DNA of 64,000 nt from the NCBI GenBank assembly GCA_054601695.1, contig BAAHQB010000062.1:124001-188000 (forward strand). The letters are read 5' to 3'. Each line of letters starts with the position of its first letter. Position 1 is the stretch's first letter. The translations under genes and the position numbers were made by a program. Shown piece by piece: positions 54,361 to 64,000 of the stretch. This DNA is from Amorphochlora amoebiformis (lineage: Eukaryota; Cercozoa; Chlorarachniophyceae). Under the pieces are notes generated by a model, which ran no database searches, had not been told where the DNA came from, and saw nothing but the letters and a program-made list of their open reading frames with translations.

Positions 54361-55020
54361 ATGCAATGGCTGCATCGTGCCCGGCGAGCAGCCTCCACGC
54401 CGTCCCTGCGCCCCAAATCTCACCATTTGGAAAGAACTAAAAGAATTTTTGGAATATGGGAGGTATGGAGGTCATTTACCGACGACCACACCAAGAAACA
54501 CAGTAAGGGATATACAGAGATCAAACTGCCGCCTCTTGACGATTCCATCAAGGTCATCGCTTGTTTCACCCTGGTCGAAATGAAGATATATAACGGCCTC
54601 TCACCCTGCCACCATCTGTAGACCGGGACAATCGTAAACTGGGTAAGCCCGGAGGGGGAGACCGTGCAAGCTGACGCCGATTTGTGCCTGGTGGTGACCA
54701 CGTAACTCAACTTCCGCATCATGATGACGGCCTACCTGCTGTGTTTACCCTTTGCTCCCAATCTTCCATCTCTAACCGCGTTCTTGATCCACTTTAACTT
54801 CTTTCTTGGCCCTCGTGTCCGCTATACAACAGCCTTACGTACGATCGGTGTATGTTTCAGATCGATACGGATATCGCAGAGTTCCTAATTGATTCCCCGA
54901 GGGCTGGAATATTAGCCAAACATTTGGCGAAAGAGGGACAACAGGTATAGGCGATATGCACACCTTAAATTGCAACCACATTAAATCGCAACCGCCGTTA
55001 TATATATATTTATATATATA

Positions 55021-55073
<53 letters not shown>

Positions 55074-56176
55074 CTACATATGTATCTTCCACCCAATATA
55101 TTGAACTAATTTGAAGAAGCTCCATGACTTTTAAACCCATACAAAGGTGCCCGTAGGCGGTGCGATTGCACTGCTCGTTCACGAGGGGGTGGATTTTGAC
55201 GAAGCGCTGGCCGAATACAGGGTAGATCCAAATTGAAATATTATTTCCATCCGCATTTATATATTCTTATATTTATATATATACATATATATATATATGT
55301 ACATATATATATATATATATAATTTATACACACACACAAATATATATATATATGTATGTATATATATATATATATATATATTTACATGTGTATGAATATT
55401 TGTATATATTCTCACATATGTGTTCACGTATCTATACATATTTAAATGTGAAAATACATGTATGTGCAAAATATAGGAAGAAAACCCCGAGATTCTCAGC
55501 GAGGAGGAGAAACAGGAATATCAAACACTACAGGACGGGATGCTGGACGCTCGAGAATTTACAGTATTATTTTGCTTCTGTGCGAAATTCCTTTTTGTCT
55601 GCAGCCCAAACATTCAGTACCATTTTCTATACAGTAATCACGATCTTAAGACTCACAAATCCTTACGTAACCCTATTTATTATCAAACAATATAAATCTT
55701 GTCTTATCTTCAACCCGTATCCATTCTCTAATCCTACTAATAGTCGTAATCAAAACCCAAATTCTAACTCGATTCTTCAACGTAGATGGCGAGGCAGGGC
55801 TCAATGATTCACTGGGGTCACGATCAGGTTTCGTATATTTCTGGATATGTGTAAATATTAATATGTGTATATGTGTATTTGTGTCCACACACACAGACAC
55901 ATATATATATATATACATAATATACATATTATATATATATATATTATATATATATATATGAGTAATACATGTACATGTATTTTTATATTGACTGTATGTG
56001 TATCATATTTACAATGTACGTGATACATTTTTTGTATTTATTATAAACCATATGCATATATATATATATATATATATGTATAGCTATTAAATGCACATAC
56101 ATATTTTTATGCATATATATACATATACATTCATTATATATATAATATATATATATATATTCCATAAATGGACGTA

Positions 56177-56224
<48 letters not shown>

Positions 56225-56295
56225 CAGATTATATGTATGTGAACATTAATAAATATTATGTGTATGTATATATATAGAAAAGAGTATGTACATAC

Positions 56296-56328
<33 letters not shown>

Positions 56329-56795
56329 TATAGAAAGATATATATACCTAGATTAATATATCTATATACATATATGAATGTATGTGATGTGAACTTGTTA
56401 CATGTTACATTAAAATATATGTATGTATGTGCAATACATATATATATATATATAAAATAAATATATACTATATATATATATATATATAATATATATAGTA
56501 TTTGTGTGTGTGGGGTGTGTGCGATTATTCCCTACACGTATTTACATACATACATACATATCTACATTTATATATATATACATTTATATAAAACAAGGTG
56601 ACATCCTGGCTTCGGAATAATGAATTCAGTGATTCTATTCTAAAGGAATTATCGCATTACAAGGTGTTTTTATATGCGTGTCCGCATATGGATACATACG
56701 CATAGTTTTATGCGTGCGCACACAATATATGTAATCTACACACCATGTATATTATATACATACGTTATACATATATATATATATATATGTGTAAC

Positions 56796-56829
<34 letters not shown>

Positions 56830-57115
56830 GTGTATGTATGAGCAAAGATCTGGTTATATATTATATACATATTAAAATATAATACATAGTATTTACAAAT
56901 ATACATTTATATTAGTATATATATATATATATATATGTGCATATATCTATTTCTACAGATAATTGTATGTATCCACATACGTTTTTATAAATATAGCGTA
57001 TATTTAGGGAAAGGACTTGGTTCGGTTAAGCAAGGAGGACGCAGAAAAGTACTTTGGACTTGAGGGAATCAGGTTCAGATTTTTTTTACAAATAATAATA
57101 TGTTCCATGTACATC

Positions 57116-57156
<41 letters not shown>

Positions 57157-57431
57157 TATATGTAAGTAAATATGTAACTATATATAACACTGATATATAT
57201 GTATATATATATATATATTATATATATGTATATATATGTATATATGATATATACATATATACGTATACATATAAATAATATATATATATATACGCATGTT
57301 TAAAATAATTAATATATATATGTACACTTATATATTTATATGTGTGGATTTATACTTTTTATATTCACATAAATATATTACACACACATATATATGTATG
57401 TATGTACTTACTATGCAAGTATATGAGTATC

Positions 57432-57489
<58 letters not shown>

Positions 57490-57774
57490 TGTATATAATG
57501 TATATATATATATACATATATTATTTGTATATATATGTATATATGTATGTATATATCCATGTGTATACATATATATATATATATATACATATAAATAAAA
57601 TATATATATATAAACACTCTTCAGGAGTTAACAAATAAATGTATCTATGTATCTACATATCATATGCAAATATATACATATATATATATATATATATAGA
57701 AATATTTATGTATATGTATATATATATTGTATAATATATTTATATGCGTGTGTCTTCATTTACAAAAGATATAT

Positions 57775-57837
<63 letters not shown>

Positions 57838-57984
57838 CTTAGTACATATATATAGAATTATATATATATATATATAACAAAACATATATGTACATGTATA
57901 TATATATATATATAATATATATATACATAATATATATATATATACATATAAATACTTATAAGAAATATGTATGTACGTATATTT

Positions 57985-58017
<33 letters not shown>

Positions 58018-58185
58018 ACTGTGTATGTATTATCATGTGATACATCAATATGTTATCTAAGAGAATATATATACACAAAATGCGCATAATTACATATGCA
58101 CACGTATTTATATTCAAATACATACAACAGACTCTACGGTAGCATAAAGGAATATGTGGCTGAAAATGAAAATGTTCAATTGTAA
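54361..58185 (+). CDS. Lysine-less lipoyl-like domain fused to a C-terminal SAM domain
   Basis: Exons: 54361-54552, 54622-54690, 54861-54944, 55147-55221, 55477-55563, 55786-55827, 56598-56663, 57008-57072 and 58131-58185 (stop TAA), all in phase, 244 residues. The N terminus ([17 protein letters not shown]) looks like a mitochondrial presequence. Residues about 52-130 follow the lipoyl domain of 2-oxoacid dehydrogenase E2 subunits: [47 protein letters not shown] and [14 protein letters not shown]. At the E/D-T-D-K-A hairpin the lipoyl-accepting Lys is Ile (DTDIA), so canonical lipoylation is not expected. An acidic linker follows. The last about 60 residues ([20 protein letters not shown] ... 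[19 protein letters not shown] ... LYGSIKEYV) match a sterile alpha motif, a protein-protein interaction module. I know no protein with this pairing. The first exon could hide a 41-bp intron. Function unknown. Confidence 0.83.
54980..58070. repeat. TA microsatellites in introns of the lipoyl/SAM gene
   Basis: TA blocks: 55000-55080, 55260-55385, 55895-56580, 56740-56950, 57110-57300 and 57430-58020. The introns at 54553-54621 and 54691-54860 are compact and TA-free. Confidence 0.8.
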
Positions 58186-59249
58186 AGTTGGATTTCGGCC
58201 TCCGTGGCGTAGCTTAAGTACACGTGCATACGTTTGTTTTGCGATTGATTACATACCAATCTAGCAATGCGAGTAAACATGAGCCTAGACTAGTTAGACC
58301 TACTATGAAATTATGAGCAACAACTAGACCAAGTACCAACTCATGTATTCTAGAATATTAGAAGCACGGAACAATCGATCACGGTAATCACTAGACTAGT
58401 ACACATAGAATTAAGAGGCTCATCATGCGCTGTCGCTTGCATGGACAATGACTAGAATGAGCGTCCATTGTGTCGCCCTGGACATACATATAAGACATAT
58501 GTATCATAGCCTCAGTAGTGCCATCTATATATATCTAGAGTAGTTATGCTAGTTATGGTTAATACTCTGGAGTCTTAAAGAACTAGAAGATATAGAGTCT
58601 TAAAGATATCTTAAATCAAATTATCAATTAGCATATCTAGCATACGGCACCTAGGGCACACATCCGATGACTATCTATATACTAGATCTAGACTATATCT
58701 GGTATGTGAGTGTAGCGCGCGCGCGCGCCCTAGGCGCCTACTAGGCCTAGGTAGCATCTTCTACTATGGCCTGGATAGCTAGTATAGTTCTAAAGTTTTC
58801 GCAGCGGTAATGAAGTTCATCTGGTTCGTGTGGTACCGCTGCACCGAGCTAGGCGATAAAAATTTAAACTTGAAATATCACTCTAGCTAGACAGACTAGA
58901 CAGAAGCAAGCAAATCGAGACCACATCTAGCACATGCAAGAGCTAGATCTGGAGTATCTATAATTCTAACTTATCTAGTTAGCTGGTTCTAACTACTAGA
59001 ACTACGTAGATCATATGCTAGCTAAGCTGGATCATGTCAAGCTGGTCAATTATACAGTATTCAAATAGCACTTGTTACGATATGTATGATATGCATTATT
59101 AGATCTGGTAGTCTATACATTTAGTGTAAATTCTTCCGAACTTCGAGAACTTACTGATATATATGAAAATTTTGCAATTGATGTGAGAATACGTCGTGAG
59201 ACCTGCTACCTCATCTATCTGTGCATATGCTCCCGACTTGCCCACCCAT
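58186..59249. other. Convergent 3' intergenic region, dense in CTAG
   Basis: This 1.06-kb gap lies between the stop codons of the lipoyl/SAM gene and the minus-strand gene to the right. It has almost no TA microsatellite. CTAG occurs dozens of times, often as ACTAGA, TCTAGA, GCTAGC or CCTAGG. A (GC)n run at 58711-58728 is followed by CCTAGGCGCCTACTAGGCC. No coding exon, tRNA or rRNA is recognisable. Confidence 0.6.
58711..58760. repeat. (GC)n run with palindromic CCTAGG flank
   Basis: An alternating GCGCGCGCGCGC tract is followed by near-palindromic CCTAGGCGCCTACTAGGCC. It is the only long alternating GC run in the window and could adopt Z-DNA; that is inference. Confidence 0.6.
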
Positions 59250-59333
59250 TCAAAGAGCGTCAACCAATTTATCAATCTCTGCAAGCTCCGTATTCTGCAA
59301 CAGGAGGTGCAAAAAAAAGGTAAGCACTACTTG

Positions 59334-59370
<37 letters not shown>

Positions 59371-59478
59371 CATTTATATTTATGCATATATATGTACATA
59401 TATATATAAACACATATATATATAGAGGTATGTAATTATATGTTATGTATGTCTCTGCGTCTACGTGTTGTATATATT

Positions 59479-59516
<38 letters not shown>

Positions 59517-59771
59517 TGTAATTATATATTATATATGTCTCCACGTCTACGTTTTGTATATATATATATATATACATACATAATATATATATATATATAT
59601 GTATGTATATGCACATGTAATGTAGAATTCCCTTACATCCATCTCCCATTCGTCCAGATGATCCGTAGGATTGAGGCTTGTTGATGGTTGCGATGATGCA
59701 GCCGCAGTTGTGTCTGTGGGTTCCAACGAGAGTCCTGGCCACTAATATTTGCGCATATATATATGCACATG

Positions 59772-59805
<34 letters not shown>

Positions 59806-59990
59806 ACACATGTACTCATATATGTACATAATGGGATGTGATTTAAGTATATATATATATGTACATATATATATATGTGTGTGTGTAATATATATGTATA
59901 TAAGTATATATGTATATATGTATATATATATATATGTACATGTACTCATATGTATGTACATAATCGGATGTAATTTGAGTATTTCCTATG

Positions 59991-60039
<49 letters not shown>

Positions 60040-60333
60040 TAATATGCATGTATTTATGCTCATATACATACAGGCACATAAACATATACATTAAACATAT
60101 ACATATCAATAAAATATTTCTATTATAAAAATATATGTAATGTATATAAGCTCACATCTACGGGATCGTCCGTCGGATCCATCTCAGCCACGGCAAGCTT
60201 TTTCTTCTTTTTCTGGATTGTTATCTTCAAGTTTGTGAAAGGAAGTTTATATCTATATGTATTATACCTTCACTTTTTTCACTCTCTTCGGTTTGCGTGC
60301 CTTTTTCTTCTCCTTCACCTGTAAAGGAAAACC

Positions 60334-60364
<31 letters not shown>

Positions 60365-60489
60365 ATATGTATATATATATATACATACATATGTATGTAT
60401 GTATGCAAAATATATACATATATATATATGTATATATGTGTGTGTACATATATTTACATAAAAAAATAGATGTATGTATATATGTATGC

Positions 60490-60551
<62 letters not shown>

Positions 60552-60570
60552 AAATATAGTATTTGTAGCA

Positions 60571-60612
<42 letters not shown>

Positions 60613-61780
60613 TATATACGTATATTTTTTGCAATAAGTTCTATATTAGACTTAAATGTCTACGGCTTACATGCGTAAACATATACCTACATATATATAT
60701 ATGTAATATATCTATATATATATGTATATATGTATATATATATTTACATATATACATACATATATATATATTGTATATAATGTAGTGTTACAATAATAAT
60801 ATAAATACATGAGAGGACTTAGCTCGACGAATATATCAAAAGCGGATAGAAAAATAACGGAAAATACGTTGATCATTGGAGATCGCTGGAGATCGCTGAG
60901 ATCCCGAGATTGCTGGAGATCGTCCATCCGGTACTACCCGACATTACCCGGTAGTAACGGACTTCCAAGTACCACGTGACCAGGCGTGACCAGGCGTGAC
61001 ATCATGCCATGTCACGCTCTGGAATTCTCCTCGAAGATTGAGAAGTTCACGTAGTTAATAGAATATTCCGTGTGCTCATACCCACTTTTTTCCATATTAA
61101 TAGTCCAAGTGCCATAATGCAAACAGACCATAATCAAATCTGGACTGGTCTTCTACCGACCAGACCACCGACCTACCGGCCTACCGAACCGCTGCGCGAA
61201 CAATATGTTATATTGCATATAAACATATGTATATATATAAATCTATATTTGTATTTATATTATATAGTATATATATATATTTATTTATATTATAAATAAA
61301 TATATATATATATATATATATGTATACCTCAAGCTTTGCAGGAGTCACAGCGGGGGTGCTGGTTGGAGGAGCCTGAAAATTCAATTTATATACATATATA
61401 CACACACATATATATATATATATATAGTATCTCTCCCTAAATATACATGTAATGATATATGGTTATGTATGTATAAATGCATATATATATATATACTACT
61501 TGTAATAAGTAAATGTGTATGTATGTATATGTATATATATAATATATATATTACAAATATAAATATAAAACCATAAATATATATGTATGAGTCGGTGTAT
61601 GTATATCTGTACATACATTATATTAATTCTACATGTATATATGGATACGCATATTTATTGTATGTATGTGCAATGTATATATATATATATATTATAAACA
61701 AAATACATATATATATATATATGTATATATATAAATATATATTATACATATATATATATATATATACATGCAAACAAATA

Positions 61781-61827
<47 letters not shown>

Positions 61828-61935
61828 AGAAATATATACATATATATATATATACATCTAAATATATATGGTTAAATATATATATATATATGTGTATATA
61901 CACATAGGTGTGTATGTATATATATGTATGTATGT

Positions 61936-61975
<40 letters not shown>

Positions 61976-62040
61976 CTTGTAGAATATTATTTATATGCAT
62001 ATAACTATATGTTTATTATATATATATATATATATAAATG

Positions 62041-62086
<46 letters not shown>

Positions 62087-62127
62087 TTTTTCATAAAATG
62101 TACGATGTTGCATAAGATATATGTATA

Positions 62128-62178
<51 letters not shown>

Positions 62179-62532
62179 TGTTACAGCATGTCTAGCTAGC
62201 GCGGAACTTATAGCTAGTTAACTAAGGAGTTAGACTGTCGTTAGACTACGGTTAGATAGAGCGCGACTAGTAGGCTAAAAGGGTTTTGGAACCCAAGCAG
62301 CCCGGAACCGACGGAACCGAAGGGTTCCGGAGGAAGAAAGGAAGTATACGTGTACCGCACGAAAGTTATCATCATTCGCCATAATCCAAACGGACAACAG
62401 TTAATCGGACGACTACAAAAACCACTACACTACCAGAGTTCATTGCCTAGCATATTACCAGTGGGCCGGACCGGACCGGACCGGACCGTACTACCGGCCT
62501 GCCGGACCGCTGCAAACAATATATATATATAT

Positions 62533-62566
<34 letters not shown>

Positions 62567-62974
62567 CGTGTATAATATATATTAATATATACATATATAT
62601 ATATATATATTTATATGTATATATATTATAAATATACTTTATGTATATTTATATAGAAATGTTCAACATGCATATTACTGATGCATGTTATATTTATGGA
62701 TTACATTCCCAGTAGATCGAGATGGCTTGGCTATAACCATTGGATTGGACGCTCTACATGTAAGCATAATATTTACTATATATATATATATTTATATGCT
62801 GGTATATATGTGAATTTGTATTTGAAAATATATATATATATGTCAGTGAAAATATATGTGTGTATATATGTATGTAATGTATATATATATATATATGTAT
62901 AATTATGTAAATATGTACATATGTATACACATATATGCATATATATTTATATATATATGTGTGTGTGTGTATTT

Positions 62975-63011
<37 letters not shown>

Positions 63012-63611
63012 TACATATAAATATGTAAACAAATATATGTACATATATATTCATATTTATATATACATATATATACATTTATATGTGCATATACATATAT
63101 ATAGTTCTATATATATAATATATATATATATATTGTATACAGTTATATATTCAATATATATAAATAAATATAAGATACATATATATATATATACGTATAT
63201 GGAAATAAATATATACTTATTTACAGATATATTACACGCGTGAATAAAATATATTTTGTATCAATTCTGCCATTTATATGCATGCATATATGCACACACA
63301 TACATATCATATATATATATATATATATTGTAATATGAGTAAATACATATATTTATATAAATGTATAAAAATAAACATTCATTTACCTACATCCATTTTC
63401 GTGCATGAGATCTCTTTCTCTCGAACTCCTCTGTCTCTTTCTCGCTCTCTCTCTAACTCTCTCCTGGCTCTCTCCTATCGCCCTCTCCAGGCCCTCTCTC
63501 TCCCTCTGTCCATGCTCTCTTTCTCTCTCTGTCATGGTCTCTCTCTATCTATCCATACTTTCTCTCTCTCTCTCTTTCTCTTCTCCCCCCCCTCTCTCTG
63601 TCTCTATTTAC

Positions 63612-63643
<32 letters not shown>

Positions 63644-63691
63644 GTACACATGTATGTATGTGTGCATACGTATATTATTATTACTATATAC

Positions 63692-63733
<42 letters not shown>

Positions 63734-63959
63734 GTCAAGATAGATATGTATGTATGAATGTACATATATATATATATATATGTATGTATTTATTACATAT
63801 ATAAATACATACATTTACATATATATATATATATAAATAAATAATTCCGTACACATTTTCGTATACACACATATATACATATATGTATATACAAACCAAT
63901 ACGACCTGAAAAACCGATCTTACGTCCCGAATAGGGGAGAAATAGAGGGAGGTAAACAG
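59250..63959 (-). CDS. Unknown charged, Pro/Ser/Thr-rich protein, C-terminal part, partial
   Basis: Exons in coding order are 63959-63924, 62753-62705, 61372-61328, 60318-60268, 60224-60156, 59741-59637 and 59294-59250 (stop TGA). All are phase-consistent and give 132 C-terminal residues; the gene continues past the right edge. It reads a Pro/Ser segment ([22 protein letters not shown]), [15 protein letters not shown], two Lys-rich runs ([16 protein letters not shown] and [18 protein letters not shown]), an Ala/Ser/Thr-rich acidic stretch ending DEWEMD, and a short terminal helix ([13 protein letters not shown]). Composition suggests a disordered tail with possible nuclear-localisation or RNA-binding character, but I recognise no family. 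The last exon follows a strong polypyrimidine tract. Confidence 0.72.
60783..61208. mobile_element. MITE-like element, second family, about 420 bp
   Basis: It starts TAGTGTTACAATAATAATAT and ends CCGAACCGCTGCGCGAACAA followed by TATGTTA, which resembles the right end at 62515. Internal GGAGATCGCTGGAGATCGCT and GACCAGGCGTGACCAGGCGT repeats are present, and TTAATAGTCCAAGTG resembles the CATAATCCAAACGGAC segment of the other copies. No transposase frame. It lies in an intron of the unknown minus-strand gene. Confidence 0.5.
61210..63890. repeat. TA and CT tracts in introns of the unknown minus-strand gene
   Basis: TA blocks: 61260-61325, 61390-62175, 62520-62660, 62780-63330 and 63610-63890, plus 59340-59630 and 59750-60130 and 60340-60780 nearer the 3' end. 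A pyrimidine tract (CTCTCTCT) fills 63400-63605. Confidence 0.8.
62176..62522. mobile_element. Foldback element copy C joined to a second-family element
   Basis: 62176-62345 matches the left arm of copy B: TTGTTACAGCATGTCTAGCT, AACTTATAGCTAGTTAAC, ACTAGTAGGC and GGAACCCAAGCAGCC. From about 62350 it changes to second-family sequence (CATAATCCAAACGGACAAC) with a GGACC tandem run at 62465-62488, ending CGGACCGCTGCAAACAATAT. It looks like a composite or nested insertion. Confidence 0.6.
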
Positions 63960-64000
63960 CTGTGTAAGAAGGGAAACGGCTGAAGTGGGCAGTAAACAGT

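Noticed and set aside
59196-59330. Plus-strand exon reading [17 protein letters not shown] with a GTAAGC donor
   Set aside because: The minus strand has a better explanation: a polypyrimidine tract, CAG acceptor and terminal exon ending in TGA that joins in phase to the exon at 59637-59741.

Overview
This is a window of nuclear DNA from a eukaryote, probably a protist or alga; I cannot name the lineage. The genes are cut into many short exons with GT-AG borders and lie in a sea of (TA)n microsatellite. TAA, TAG and TGA all serve as stops, so the code is standard, and TTAGGG-type telomere-like repeats occur inside introns. Most long open frames here read only TA repeats (Tyr-Ile runs) or a GA tract (Ser-Leu or Arg-Glu runs) and are not genes. 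The real genes appear only when short exons are joined with consistent splice phase. I did this by eye, so exon borders are predictions.

Layout, left to right: (1) the 5' part of a PepN-type M1 aminopeptidase on the minus strand, running off the left edge (221-2507). (2) Seipin on the minus strand, 13 exons (5148-13383). (3) A GEMIN5-like WD40 protein on the plus strand, more than 40 exons (13435 to about 40881), starting only 51 bp from seipin, head to head. (4) An isochorismatase-like cysteine hydrolase on the plus strand (about 40925-51037). (5) UDP-glucose 6-dehydrogenase on the minus strand, complete in six exons (51401-54070), convergent with the hydrolase. (6) A 244-residue plus-strand protein (54361-58185), divergent from UGDH, that joins a lipoyl-like domain lacking its lysine to a C-terminal SAM domain. 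(7) The 3' end of a charged, Pro/Ser/Thr-rich minus-strand gene of unknown function (59250-63959), running off the right edge.

The genes do not form a pathway: protein trimming, lipid-droplet biogenesis, snRNP or mRNA-cap biology, an orphan hydrolase, UDP-glucuronate synthesis and two unassigned proteins. What they share is architecture. Introns are either compact (about 60-200 bp, ordinary sequence) or inflated by TA arrays, foldback/MITE-like elements, telomere-like blocks, tandem duplications and a 0.9 kb polypurine tract. The three intergenic stretches lying beyond gene 3' ends are rich in the tetranucleotide CTAG.

The best candidates for something undescribed are the lysine-less lipoyl/SAM fusion, the CTAG-rich 3' islands, the inverted pair of telomere-like arrays inside one gene, and a truncated exon copy set apart by a TA array.
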